DNA of 64,000 bases, taken from the NCBI RefSeq assembly GCF_000149955.1, contig NC_030994.1, positions 2,037,071-2,101,070 on the forward strand, written 5' to 3'. Of the stretch, positions 46,413 through 58,401 are shown one piece after another (position 1 is the stretch's first letter; each line of letters begins with the position of its first letter). The notes under the pieces were generated by a model. That model did no database searches. It was not told the DNA's origin and saw nothing but the letters and a program-made list of their open reading frames with translations. The stretch is from Fusarium oxysporum f. sp. lycopersici 4287. Its lineage: Eukaryota > Ascomycota > Sordariomycetes > Hypocreales > Nectriaceae. A program made the position numbers and the translations under genes.

Positions 46413-49400
46413 CTATATTCGCCCTCCTTCAAGAACTTCTCGTTCGAGAATCTCAATCTGGCCAGATTCCCCGGTGCGTCGTCGTTCCATGACCCAGCGC
46501 GTAGCTCCACTATCTTCCTCTTTGACGTATGATATACTATCAGCTGAGCCTTTGTGTCGATGGCCCATACCCGGACGCTTTGGAGCTGAGCCTGGCTCAA
46601 CCATGCTAGCCCTGTTCGAAGTCTCCAGAGGGCTCACCATTGCCGACGCCGGCATGCTCTCAGCATCGGATATCGGAGAGATAGGGTTGTCATAAGACTT
46701 TGATGGGGGCCGGCTAATATTTAGAGGCGCTACCGGGACATCCCCTCTAACACTGGTGTCAAGTTTGGCCAGTGTCGGGACAGGAGGAGGAGACAAAGTC
46801 AGACCGGGAATGCCACCTGTCAAAGTCGGGCTTCCTGACGCGCTCACACTGTCCGAGTCATGACTAATGGTGGATAGGACCGAGTTCTTTCGAGTATGGA
46901 AGGTCGTTGGGCTCATAATACTCTGACCCCATGGTGAGCTAGATAGGTCACCTCTTTCTGACCGAGGGGACCCATTCTGGCTAGACACAAGACTGGCTTG
47001 AGAGCCACCCCAAGCCCTGGATCGAAGACGGAGTAGGGCAGACAATGTCATCTCGTCGCCACGATCACCCATTAGAGCAAGCTGAGCTAGACCAGGACTC
47101 TGCAGAGGTGTTCCGCTGAAGCCAGGCATACCAAGGCTCATGAACGAGTTTCTGTTGGAATACTCCGACCGCTCTGTGATAGGTGTCAAGTTCGGCTCCC
47201 TTGAGATCATGCGTCCACTTGTGCTGCGATCCAAGCCATTCTTGGGTCCGAAGAAGCCACCATTAGCATACTCAAACTCGGGTCCTTGTTGCTGGCCAGC
47301 TGGGGCTGAGTAGAAATTGAATTCCTGGCCATACCACCCATCGCAGTCATTAGCCAGAGCGCTTGCGTTGGCCTCAGCAATAATAGCATCGTCATCGAGC
47401 TCGAAATCGGCCATGTCTTCATAAGAGTCGTTGTAGCCACCGTAATCATCAAAGCTCTCATAGTCGTCCTGCCTAAAAGAATTATCGCGGTCTGGTGTAT
47501 CAGGCGATTGGCTTGGCTCAGATAGAATGGTTTCATCAGCCGTTGGCGAAGAACTCCGTTGAAATTTGCCCGATGCTGCTGCCTTGTAAGTTGCGGCAGC
47601 GAGAGCAGCCTGGTAAGCCGCCATGGTACCACTGCTAGGAGGTGATGACGAAGGGACCATAGCTGAAGGGCCAGGAGGTGATTGAGGTTTGGGACTGTCG
47701 TGGGGAGCCTCAGGCTCGACAGGTTGCTTTTCCTCAACACTGAGTGATGTATGGGCCGTAGTCTTGGACATCTCTGAACCCGCAGAGAATGGCGCTGTCA
47801 TATCCGACGATCGATTCGGCTCATCTTGATTCGCGGATCGTTGCAATGCATTCGCAAATGCTCCTGCGATCGGTCGACCGAATTGATCGGTATCATTGTT
47901 GTCAAATATCGACTCGTCAAAAGGGGTATCATCCCATTCTGGAGGGGCAGCAAGATCCTCAGCAAACTCGTTCCTCTCGAATTCCAGCATCCCATCATCA
48001 TAATAGAGCTCCTCATCATTTAATTGGCGCCCTGTGTCAATTGGTGGCAAGTCTTGGTTCTTCTGGAATGCAGCCTCATTCTCCAGGCTGGGCACTCTCG
48101 GAACGTCCAGTCCTTGGATCCCCAGTCCACCTGCCTGCATCTCTTGATTCAGTTGTTGGTCGAGGGGGAGGTTGGGAGACAATTCTCCGAGTATATTCGG
48201 TGTGTATTGACTCATAGCATATCCGATCCGATTGCCTTCTGCATCCCTCGGGGTTGGCAAGAAGCCTGCGCTGCGTGGGCTTGTCAACGACGATGTAGGG
48301 CCCGATCGTTGGAAGACGAAGCCAGAGAAGTTCTCTTGATCGTTATCTGGATCAAGCTCATCGTCTTGGTCGTCAACCACGTTTCTGCCTAGCGTATTGT
48401 TTAGGTTGTTGTCGAGATGCCTGCCTATGGGGTTGTTCAGCGTGTTGTTCATGTTATTATCCAGATGGTTATCTATGTGGTCATTGAATTCACCGTTGAA
48501 TCCGCCGTCGTCCATATCATCATAGTCATCACCGACCATAGGAATATCTTCCTCGAAACCATCGTCTTCCATCATTGCATCGTAATCGAAACCATCGTCA
48601 TCAAAATCATCAAAACGCGAGTCTCGAGCTGCAGCGGGTTCAGCCGTCTTCTTCTCGAGCTCTCGTTGTCGATGCCTGTCCTCAAGAAGCTTCTCTTGTT
48701 TTGCAGCGCCAATCATGTCAAAGCTAAACCTTGAGGAGGTACTCTTCATATGTCGAGGGATCGCAGAAGGGATGTCTTTGCCTGACAATCCAGACAGTGA
48801 GGGACCTCTCGATCTACCAGCCCGAGGTGAAGTGGATCTCTCATGGATGTATGCTTCTTTATCGATCAACCGTGATGCTTGAGGCGACCTTGGCTGAACC
48901 GAGATGGGAGCGTTGTCCTTGGGAGGCACGGGAGGCGCATCTGACAAGGCGAGGGCGGCCATCTCTGCTGCAGGGATTTGAGCAGCAGTAGATGCAGTGC
49001 TTGGCGTCATCTTGAGGGCCCTGGAATCTTGGGAGTAAATAGACTCGGAGGCATTACTAGGCTCTCGCTGGGTTAAAGGTGTGGCCGAGAGAGGAGTCTC
49101 ATCTGCCTGATTGGCAGCTGGATTCAAAAACCTCTCTTGATTGGGAAGGGGAGCGGAATTAGGGACTGGCGAGGCGAAAGGAGGCTGCACTGTTTCCCTG
49201 TTTGGGGTGTTCCTCTTGGGTCGCGGGGCACTGAAATCATGGACCCGAGTTCCCATGATACGAGGGTCATATATCGGATCCTCCCCGCGTCGAGCCAAGG
49301 GTAATGGGCGCAAGTCAGGAGCATGCTGGCTGTTCTTGCGCCTCATCAATAGAGTCGACATTGGTTTTTTAAGAAAAGGTAGCCCTTTTTTGGGCTTGGG

Positions 49401-50006
49401 GATTTCGGTGTTGCTTATTGTCTGTGTAAGCGAGGGGAGTTCTGTAACCAGTCGGGTACCTGCAGGACGGCGACCGGTAGGCGCAGCGGCTGAGTGCTGA
49501 AGATCTGTAGGTGTACTGAAAGAGGATGCGGCTTTCGTATTCCTCAGAACTTGTGGCGATGGCCGCAAAGGAGCGTTATTTGAGGTCAATGATGGTTGAG
49601 ATGCTGAATGTTGCCCATGTAGACTGGGTCCTTTTCCGTTGTCCGCAGTTTCAAGAGCCTGAGCTTCCAAATCCCGCTGATACTTTCTAAGAGCGACACC
49701 GCCAATGAATGATCCTTTGTTAGATGAGCTTTTGGAGTTGGGTTGCGGTCGAGGAGGATCTAGCGGGCTTGTGGCAGCATTTTGGCGGCTATCTCGTGAT
49801 TTCCCAAGGTCCTCTGTGGTAACACGGGCTATGGGTGGTAGAGTGGGAGGCAATGCAGAAGGATTCGACGAGGTCGGTCGCAGTTCCGGAGAGAGTGCAT
49901 CGGGAGAGAAAGGCACAGTGGATGTAGGCGAAGTAGGAGTATTATCGGGAGTAGGCGAGGCAGGATTCGAGGGCCCTCGCCTGTGGAACCTCAGATGGGA
50001 CAGCAT
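46413..50006 (-). CDS. Large, mostly disordered conserved fungal protein, function unknown
   Basis: A single uninterrupted exon of 1197 residues, which alone is strong evidence of coding. The N-terminal ~450 residues are Ser/Pro/Thr-rich with one short conserved-looking segment (SFIGGVALRKYQRDLEAQ). Around residues 470-560 it becomes very acidic with Asn-rich repeats (DNHLDNNMNNTLNN, then RHLDNNLNNTLGRN). The C-terminal third has ordered patches (LTPITERSEYSNRNSFMSLG, LALMGDRGDEMTLSALLRLR) and ends WVMERRRTGESGQIEILERE. There is no signal peptide, membrane segment or enzyme motif. The C-terminal blocks look like phosphosite-rich regulatory elements (inference). I do not recognise it. Confidence 0.85.
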   Translation of the reverse strand: MLSHLRFHRRGPSNPASPTPDNTPTSPTSTVPFSPDALSPELRPTSSNPSALPPTLPPIARVTTEDLGKSRDSRQNAATSPLDPPRPQPNSKSSSNKGSFIGGVALRKYQRDLEAQALETADNGKGPSLHGQHSASQPSLTSNNAPLRPSPQVLRNTKAASSFSTPTDLQHSAAAPTGRRPAGTRLVTELPSLTQTISNTEIPKPKKGLPFLKKPMSTLLMRRKNSQHAPDLRPLPLARRGEDPIYDPRIMGTRVHDFSAPRPKRNTPNRETVQPPFASPVPNSAPLPNQERFLNPAANQADETPLSATPLTQREPSNASESIYSQDSRALKMTPSTASTAAQIPAAEMAALALSDAPPVPPKDNAPISVQPRSPQASRLIDKEAYIHERSTSPRAGRSRGPSLSGLSGKDIPSAIPRHMKSTSSRFSFDMIGAAKQEKLLEDRHRQRELEKKTAEPAAARDSRFDDFDDDGFDYDAMMEDDGFEEDIPMVGDDYDDMDDGGFNGEFNDHIDNHLDNNMNNTLNNPIGRHLDNNLNNTLGRNVVDDQDDELDPDNDQENFSGFVFQRSGPTSSLTSPRSAGFLPTPRDAEGNRIGYAMSQYTPNILGELSPNLPLDQQLNQEMQAGGLGIQGLDVPRVPSLENEAAFQKNQDLPPIDTGRQLNDEELYYDDGMLEFERNEFAEDLAAPPEWDDTPFDESIFDNNDTDQFGRPIAGAFANALQRSANQDEPNRSSDMTAPFSAGSEMSKTTAHTSLSVEEKQPVEPEAPHDSPKPQSPPGPSAMVPSSSPPSSGTMAAYQAALAAATYKAAASGKFQRSSSPTADETILSEPSQSPDTPDRDNSFRQDDYESFDDYGGYNDSYEDMADFELDDDAIIAEANASALANDCDGWYGQEFNFYSAPAGQQQGPEFEYANGGFFGPKNGLDRSTSGRMISREPNLTPITERSEYSNRNSFMSLGMPGFSGTPLQSPGLAQLALMGDRGDEMTLSALLRLRSRAWGGSQASLVSSQNGSPRSERGDLSSSPWGQSIMSPTTFHTRKNSVLSTISHDSDSVSASGSPTLTGGIPGLTLSPPPVPTLAKLDTSVRGDVPVAPLNISRPPSKSYDNPISPISDAESMPASAMVSPLETSNRASMVEPGSAPKRPGMGHRHKGSADSISYVKEEDSGATRWVMERRRTGESGQIEILEREVLEGGRI

Positions 50007-53000
50007 ACCGAAGAACCGGCTGAGGTCTGCGTCAAGGAGAGTGAATCAAAATGTCGACGGCGGCTGGGTGGGGGGAGCGCTTCCGCGCTCGAGCTTGCGT
50101 AAGGGAACCGATACGTAGTGAGAAAAGGGCAGCGCATCCGTGGGGCAGCACCCGATGGTGTAGTGTAGGGCGAAGCAAACAGTAGGCGAAGGAGGCGATC
50201 GAGACGCGATCATGGCATGACTCAAGGGGTCGCAGTCGCAAGAGACAACGTAAACATAGTGGTCGATCGATAGGGTGTCTTGCTTGGGCTTTGGGCGTGA
50301 GAAGAGCCCGGGTATCGATAGTGGGCAGCAAGGGAGCGTAAGCTTGTTTCTAAATGCGCAGCGCAACGCAACGCAGCGATAGCCGAAGTATGTTTTTGGG
50401 TGAGGCTGGTGCTGATGCAGAGAGGCTCGGAGAATTCGGCGGTATAGTCGATGTAGATTGCTGCGATGGAAATGATGGGATGAGATGTTGTTGGGAGGAG
50501 GCTGAGGAGACAAAGTGACAACCTGACTAACTTAATGGACCTGACCCCGATGCGTGGTTGGTGACGGATTTACAGTTTCAAGGGACCCGATCCAAAAGCC
50601 TGGCAATGGCAAGACAAGGCAAGGATGAGTTGCACGTGCATAAGCCACTCGAATACGACTCTGACGCGGCTTCTCAAGTCCAATCAGCAGAACAACAATG
50701 ATGTTCTTTCAAGAGAATATTTAAATCAACTGTATCATCAGTTGTTACAATCAACAAACTCAATGAGAGAACCAAGCAATTAGCTTTGACAAGTAGGGCT
50801 TTTAGTTTAGTCCTACAGCGTTGTCGTCGGTAGTGGGGCCGGCTTCTGTTACAGCAAAGTAAACCAGGCTTTGCGCCAAGTCTATAAAAAGAAATCCCTA
50901 TCCCTTCCAATTAACAGCAGTATTAAGAGCAAAAAATTTGCGCAAACAATGCGTTTTCTTTGATCATGAATATTTGTCATTTTCGGGGCGAATTCATCTT
51001 AAAACAGAGTCTCCCTTGCTGTGGACAAAGGGCAGTTTTAATTACATCTACTCACACAAGCTCGCCCTTCAACTCTTTACGTATAAGTGGTAATCGAGAT
51101 AGTCTCTGACCGGGCCTAGAGTCTGTACAATGGGTCTCGGCTTGGCAAAGGGGTTGAGCTTTGTTCCTGTTCTTATAGAAGTCTCAGACAGGTTATTGTT
51201 ATAAGACATGATTTCTATTCGCTAAGTATCTTGGCTCTGCCACTTATACCGTGGCAATCTCCGAGCATGATTCAGCCCATCTAGTGCATCGGAGGAAATC
51301 ATATGCAGTATCAACGACACCCATGACATGGCCTCTGATGGGCTGCTATACGGCATCTCAATGCTTCGCTCATAGTCTAACTTGCCAAGACGATGGAAGC
51401 ACGTGGGTGGCAGCCAACACGCCGATAAGGTTAATCCCCTAGAGTCTAATGACATAAACTTTGCAACCGCTATGCCAACTATCATGACATTCCCAATAGG
51501 TGAATGGATATGCGATGGTGTTGGCCATGGCGATTAAGCTTATCTGAGACGGCTCATGTTAAATTGACTCTCGCAACAGGTAACTGGAGCTGACCTCTCG
51601 ACCAGACATGCTCCATCAAATATGTACACAAATGGATCGTCGATAACAAGGCGAGGCTATTCAGCTGTGAATAAGCAGCCATGTCGAGCAATTCCCCTCC
51701 GTTTCTGTGCGTCATCGAGTAACATTCCCATTTCAAGCTTGTGTAACACTGCTGAGGATTACGTAAGTGAATGATAATGTCGATCAAAGCTTAATCGCAT
51801 CTGTGGAATCGGGGCATGACACGATACATTCACATCAGAAAGCGATGAATCTTTTTACTCGAGCTCACTGGTACTCGTGATTCAGTCAGCTGTCATCTGT
51901 TGAGTCCAAAAATAGAAAAAGCAAACAAAGCGGCAGCCACGGTTTCAGAAGTCTTCAACTTTCAACGCTGACCTGAGCCACGAGGCTGTGAGGTTTGGTG
52001 AACTAACGCGGCGTTGCCGAGCTGAGAGCCTCAAACAATCAGGTCAGTGTGCAATACCTGCGCACGATGGCTGAAGGTGTCGGAATCACGGCATTCAGTT
52101 CTCACTGACGGACGGAAATAAAAGATCTAATAGGCGAATGTGAGGAATGCTGTTGGAGAGTGCCGTTTATTCTAGACCATTTTCGATATGTGGTGGTTCT
52201 TGGCGATGGCTTGCTCGGCCCATGATCTTCTGATTGAAGATATCTTCGTTTTATGTCTGGGAAAAGCTCGGGGTACATTATCATATGATAAAAACTTCTT
52301 TTGTCTGTTCGAATAGAGTAACACAGAGACTGGATCCATTGTTAGTCCCCCAAGACTTGTAGGCAGTAGAATTCCTGGGCAGACCTCATCATGAGTCGAT
52401 TACTGGTGAGATGCAGGCGGTAGAGGCTGGGCGCTCATTAAATTATATCTGGCGTAACCGAGCGCTCCGAACGTGGGAAAATAAGAATGACGTAGGATTT
52501 AGTTACTTTGGCAGTAAATAATGAAGAAAAAGAGATTGATGCTGGATGAAAGAGGATGTCAAGACAATAGTGATTGTGTCTACTTGTGTGATACAATACC
52601 CGTTGGTGATCAACCGGGTGCATCGTTACCCTGGAGGCATCAAGTTTGTCTCGTGCGTTATTGCCGGTTGCGGGTCACGAAAAACAAACATTGGACCAAG
52701 CCTGCAGCACATCACTCAGTGATCAACGGCTGAGTTGCACTCATTCACTCACTTCCCCACAAACCATCAACAATACCTAGACCTCAAGTCGAGTTCTGGA
52801 AGTTGAGATTCTTGGCCTGTGCTCACCCGTGGCTTCGGTTCTAGCTTGACTTGACTTGACTTGGGTCTGGGGGGAGGCTCAGACTCCACTGCTGACGACG
52901 CATTTCTTGGGACTAATTTAACTTGACAAAGTGAAGGCCAAAGGAAATAACGGGTTCTCAGTGGGAGAACAACGTTGCTGCCACGGATGACGAGGCCGGA

Positions 53001-53917
53001 AGACGGCACCGGGATGTGGGTACATACACGCCGGCCGGATCCCGCTGTAACCGTGACGTGACGTTTCTTGTTGGCTTCAATCGTCTCGAGAGAGAGATTC
53101 AGGAGAGGATGAGAGACAATTCGATGAGATTCGCTGGTCCATTTCTCTTGGCCACATGGAAATCCACTCTCCATACAAGGATGCCTCTAATCTCTCGTCT
53201 CTGCCTTGTCCTCCCTTTCCTGAATCGCTTTAGGCTCACCACATCCCGCGATACCAAGTCTGTGAAAGGTCTTGGCCGCGCAACAAGTTGTGATGAGAGA
53301 TGGCTTGGCAATGACTGTTGCATCTATTTCATCGGAGGTTACTGCACTTACCTCAGTTTTAGTTTTAGTAGAAACGTAACCACTCGACTTGTTATCCCCG
53401 AGGCGTATCCCTGATAAATCAATCGCTTATTCCCCCATAAATTCTATTTCATCTTATTTACAGCCTTGTTTTCGCAATAGCCTCTGATCTCTGCTCTAGG
53501 AGTTGCTCCTGTCAACCTCAAACTCTCTCGTCTTAGACTTTCAAACATCGCATAACACCCTGTCATAGCCTTTACTCTCTACAACATCTCCCTTGAAGCC
53601 GTTTCTAGCTTCTCATCCGTCCTGCTTTCGAAACGCCTCGCTCAGAGTTAATCACTGTTTCCCACCGGCTACATTCCTCTCAAAACGTGCACTCGATCAC
53701 TTCAAGAGGCCACTTCCACGAATTGGGCGTCCACCACCGGATCATCGGCAAAGGATTTGCATTTTCTAGTTCTAGAACTTATCCTATTTCTGTCTATAAT
53801 TTCTCAGCCACATCAGCACCAAACAACATATACGTTTTGCCCATGGCCCACAGCAGTACTTGAAATCGCCGTGCCTTTTTTCTCTCAGTCACTTCTCTTA
53901 TTCGACTCTAGCGCATC
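50007..53917. other. Longest gene-free stretch, about 3.9 kb, divergent promoters
   Basis: The 5' flanks of the large disordered protein (minus) and the SGNH-like gene (plus). Open frames up to ~155 codons (50046-50513 minus, 52767-53174 minus, 53016-53414 plus) lack domain-like sequence. A CTTGA tandem repeat (52845-52863) and a double TGACG (53054-53064) stand out. From ~53400 the plus strand is pyrimidine-rich, a probable long 5' leader. An RNA gene cannot be excluded. Confidence 0.5.
52845..52863. repeat. (CTTGA)n short tandem repeat
   Basis: CTTGA repeated three times plus CTTG in non-coding DNA. Confidence 0.8.
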
Positions 53918-55543
53918 ATGTTTCAAGCACGATGGAAATCACCCGCAGAGCTCGATCATCAACTCCCAAGCCGCCGTGACAGTCAAGATTCTGTCATGGG
54001 TAGACTTGGTGGGAAAAATGTCTTCATCTTTTGCTCTACTCGCGTTTGGCGCGGCGCGCCTAAGCTTATCCTTCAAATCGCTGCCATCTTCTTCACCAGC
54101 TTTCTTATCTTCGGCGTATTACCGAATCGACTATCAGGTGGACAGCTCGGAAACAGCTACACTGGATTACTTTCTTGGGGTAGACATGAGCCAGAACCCG
54201 AATCAAATTTGAGGATCGTGGTGTTTGGATCCCCTGATGTCGTGGGTAATGTCAAAGATCCCCGACGCAAAACATGGACAGAAGAATTATGTGACGAGGT
54301 TAGTTACCAAAGTTCGATAATGTGATATCGGTCTTACATACTAACAGATACTTAGCTCAACTGCAGTTCTTATCTCTCATTTGTGCCAGATGGTCAACCG
54401 AACAGGGGCCTCATCAGCAACGAACTCCATCAAAAAGGCGTCAAAGATCTTCTCAACATCACAAAACATACAGACGTGAAGAAGAAGCCAGCCTTTGACT
54501 ACAACTACATTTCTAAACAGTACCCAACTCCAGACAAAGTCCCTGACCTAGCCAGCCAAGTGAAGACCTTCCTCACGATGCCACCACCTGAAATTCCCCC
54601 GCGCGAAACGCTCTGGATCTTCAGCTTCGGCACTTGGGAAGTCTGGAACATGGCCGCAATGCCAAGGACGAAGTCAGAAGATATTATTACAGATATGGCG
54701 AGAGTTATCCTTGACCAGGCTGAAATACTCTACGAACGATCATTAGACCCAACTTCCATTGCGTACTCGGACTTTTGGACAAATGCGACCGAAACCCAGA
54801 TTAGAGAGCTGACGGCACCCGGCGCTCTGGATAGTGTCGACAAACGCAAGTTCGAGAGCTTTCGCATTATAGCGCCCATGATATTCGATATATCCTTGAC
54901 ACCGGCGTGGCAAACTCGACAGGCGCCACCAGCACCCAACAGCGTAGTAGAGCACACACGAAATGCCGCGGAGCTGACCAAATACTGGAATCAAGAGGTA
55001 GATTTTGCAGTTGCTGAGTGGATTGAGAGATCGACCAAGAAACCCCAGAAGCCGGCTTCTGAGGACAAGGCATCAAGCAAGAGCAAGAGAGCCGAGAGTG
55101 TTGAGCCAGTTGAGCACAGCGAAGACACAAAAGACTCGGCGAAAAAGACATACGAGGACGAGCGTGTTATCCAAGCTCCATACCCCATGCGTAACGGGCT
55201 GGCGGTGGACATTGGAAAGGTGCTTCTCGATGCTATGACAGAGGGTGAGATGCAGCATGCGGCGGTGGTAGATCTGCGAGGACGCGGTACAATGTCACCA
55301 AACGCGACGATGCGATTCGCCGATGTCTGGACTTCATGTGTCAAGGCTGATATGTCTGATCTCACTATCGATCAAGACAAGGTCACGGCTGACTGTGCAG
55401 TTGAGAACGACCATTTATTCTACGACTCATTGACGATAAGCGAAAGGGCCACGAAGGGTGTGGTTAAAGCGGTTGTGCAAGAGATCAAAGATGAGCTGTT
55501 CAATGCACAGAAGAAGAAGGGTTGGTTATACGGGGGATGGTAG
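53918..55543 (+). CDS. Type II membrane protein with degenerate SGNH/GDSL-like domain
   Basis: Exons 53918-54298 and 54356-55543 with a 57-nt intron give 522 residues. A short basic cytosolic tail is followed by one membrane helix at about residues 50-68 (LILQIAAIFFTSFLIFGVL). The lumenal part has the order of SGNH hydrolase blocks but altered residues: LRIVVFGSPDVVG where GDS is usual, WIFSFGTWEVWN where GxND is usual, and HLFYDSLTISERATKG where DxxH is usual. A Lys/Glu/Ser-rich insert lies around residues 355-395. The layout suggests a secretory-pathway membrane protein; enzymatic activity is doubtful. The fold assignment is inference from block order. Confidence 0.7.
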
Positions 55544-56851
55544 TTCAAGCAAGCGTGTATTATGAGTTGTTTTCCAGTTTGCATTTGGCATTGCATTGCA
55601 TTGGTATTGGTTGATACCCGGTGGTTAGAGACATGGAAATGCATATATGATTAAAGATAGGATGAATGGATGGCGTTTAGGAGTAGATAGAATCACTATA
55701 GTGATAAGAGGGAGAACGAGCATCTTCATATGTATACGCTATGTCATTACGAAATTGACAACCCTGTGAGCCCCATCAGGGACTACAAAGTCAATTCTTG
55801 ACGTACGGGCCGAACCTCGAGGGACTAACAAGGGGCTCTCCAGAGGCCGAGATCGCCGCCTCGATGCTGGATCTACTACCAGGAAGCGGGACACCATGAA
55901 ACGTAAAGATCGGTTGGTAAGAGATTAAGTTAAAGTTGGTTGACCACCAAGAAGGCTGGTTCGTAACCTGCAGGATTTAATGTCCGTTCAGTTTCTGGTG
56001 TGGCCATACATTAGAAGGCCATCTCGTGATCCAACAGTCAACAGTCGAGTTGAGGATGTGACGTAACCCGGCAGTTGATCTAGCCCCTGTATCCTCGATC
56101 GATCACTACAAGGGTCCTTTCTCGCCTGGCAAATCCAACATCCGAGAGGTCAACTGCAAATATGATGCCAACATGAACACACTCTAATGCCCTCCGACTC
56201 CTGTTTTTGACAGAATTATAGCACTGACCGCTGCAAGCCACAGTCAAACGGTCCAATCTTGGCTTTGGACGGGTCATTCTTCTGGGCATAGCGCCCACGC
56301 GGGTAAATCTCCAACCCCACAAGCCTGTNNNNNNNNNNNNNNNNNNNNNNNNNNNNNNNNNNNNNNNNNNNNNNNNNNNNNNNNNNNNNNNNNNNNNNNN
56401 NNNNNNNNNNNNNNNNNNNNNNNNNNNNNNNNNNNNNNNNNNATCACGCAGCGACGTCACAAGTCCAAGACCCTAAACAAAACACGTCGCAGCCTCTATA
56501 AACAATTTCCTGCGCTATTGATTTGATCTTCACATGAGGTCACGTATATTAAAGCCAAGACCTAAGCTGCTGGCAGGCCCTTAACACACGCGCTTTCCTC
56601 CTGTGACTGAGACCTTGAACCTTCTCCTGTAATCCATGAGACTTCCTCGTCGAGAGTAAGCATAAAACATTGTCTCGCTGCTTATTTTTTGCACTTTCAC
56701 GCCCTGAAACCTGACCTAGACATCCACGAGACCTTGCGGCTCCTGATACAGCCTCGCTGCCCCTAGGACTCATACAGCACGGGACCTCATTTGCCTCCCC
56801 AAGGCAACTCATCTGACAGTATATATCTCTAGCTAGTTGTCGCATTTCAAG
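55544..56851. other. Intergenic with assembly gap
   Basis: 3' flank of the SGNH-like gene and promoter of the APP1-like gene, interrupted by 114 N. No coding sequence is evident in the readable part. Confidence 0.55.
56329..56442. other. Assembly gap (114 N)
   Basis: A run of undetermined bases. True length is unknown. Confidence 0.99.
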
Positions 56852-58201
56852 ATGGCGGACAAACTAGACTTTGATCCTAGCGCTTTCGCAGCCGATATGC
56901 AACTGCGCACTCGAAAGACCCGAAACTTTGACAAGGTCGAGCACGATCTGCCCGATCCCAAATCCGCTGCTTTTCAAAAGACACAAGCTGCTGCTCTCTC
57001 AGCACCTGTCAATGTCTCAGCGTGGCTCTCGCGCTTTGCACAATGGAACCCCTTCGGAAAAGCCGTCGATGCTGGCGATATAGTGTGGTTGATGGATAAC
57101 ACGGCGTACCGAAACCCTGAGACCGACCAGTGGGAAGCCGAGTTTGTCGCTGCTGTATTTGAGAACGAGCCTAAGTGTCGCGTGGCGGATATAGTATCTG
57201 GGATTGCCTCAACGTTGGGTCTGGCGGACGATGCGGCTGAGCGCGATGTTATCGAGAAGAGAATCATTCCGTTCCTCTGGGATATTCAAGCAGCGAGAGT
57301 CTTCTGGATCGAGCATAAGAAGAAGGAGATCAAGTTGGGACCGACGAGTATTAATGGTATTACGACAAGCGTTGAGCCTCTTCATCACGCCCATAAGGGG
57401 TCGGTAGTTGATGCCACGGCGTTGCTACCTCAAGGCACTCAAGGCCTTCACGATATGCAGACTTACTATGCTGGACCTGAGGGTTGGGCCATCATATCAG
57501 GTATGTTCCTTTGATTATTGGCTCTCAGCCGTTTAGACTAACATGATTCAGATGTCGACGATACCATCAAAGTCACCTTGACCAGCGATCCACTAGGCAT
57601 CCTCAAGACCACCTTTGTCGACGAGCCAACTCCGGTGCCTGGCATGCCCGAGCTTTACTCCGAACTTCAGACTCTTCTCCCGCGCGATACCCCTTGGTTC
57701 TACCTCTCAGCATCTCCATACAACCTGTACCCTCTTCTTCGAGAATTCCGAGACCGCTACTTCCCGCAAGGCACACTGATCCTCCGAGATTCGAGCTGGC
57801 GCACTGTAGCGGGCTTGCTGTCGGCGCTGACAATGGGAACTGAGGAGTACAAGGCAGATCGCATGAAGAAGATTCACTCGTGGTTACCAAAGAGAAAGCT
57901 CATCCTCATCGGTGACTCGACACAATCCGATCCCGAGGCATATGGCGAGATGTAAGTAGCTCAGACTGATACAGTACCTCTTTACTGACTCGCTTGTAGC
58001 TATCGAACATTCCCGGGCTGGGTCAAGATGATACTCATTCGCAAGGCCACAGACGTCGCTGCTATTGGCATTGAAGAGAAAAACCAGCTAGAGAGATTTG
58101 AAAAGGCATTCAAGAATGTACCGGTTGAAGCCTGGCATGTTTTTGAGGACGCGAGTGAGTGTAGAAACATTGTTCGGGATGTTGTTCGTAAGAGGACGTA
58201 A
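56852..58201 (+). CDS. APP1-like phosphatidate phosphatase domain protein
   Basis: Three exons, 56852-57500, 57552-57951 and 58000-58201, give 416 residues. The start is the ATG at 56852 (MADKLDFDPSAFAAD). The N-terminal half is a beta-rich region of the App1 family (NPFGKAVDAGDIVWLMDNTA). The catalytic half begins with the HAD-like DxDxT motif in SDVDDTIKVT near residue 217, rebuilt across intron 1. Later elements are PWFYLSASPYNLYPLLREFR, KRKLILIGDSTQSDPEAYGE and FPGWVKMILIRKATD, all typical of the APP1 catalytic domain. Yeast App1 dephosphorylates phosphatidate at cortical actin patches. This protein lacks an obvious long Pro-rich SH3-binding tail. Confidence 0.9.
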
Positions 58202-58401
58202 GAGGTTACTGTATTATTGAATACGATGGATGTTTGTGAGAGGAACTGAGAGTGTTGTAAGATTGTATACGATGCGCATTGAATTATTATAGATGGATCA
58301 AGCTGTTTTATTGTTTGGGGGTTGATATGGGCCACGACAGATGATTGGTGTACAAGTTTGGATCATGAGATAGATCCCTATGAGGTCCTTCTTGAGATTC
58401 T

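Noticed and set aside
41937..50006. Run of minus-strand genes as a biosynthetic cluster with the sugar transporter
   Set aside because: No core synthase, oxidoreductase set or regulator is present; the genes have unrelated functions.
53016..53414. 132-codon plus-strand frame in the 3.9-kb gap
   Set aside because: No recognisable feature, and an overlapping frame of equal length exists on the other strand.
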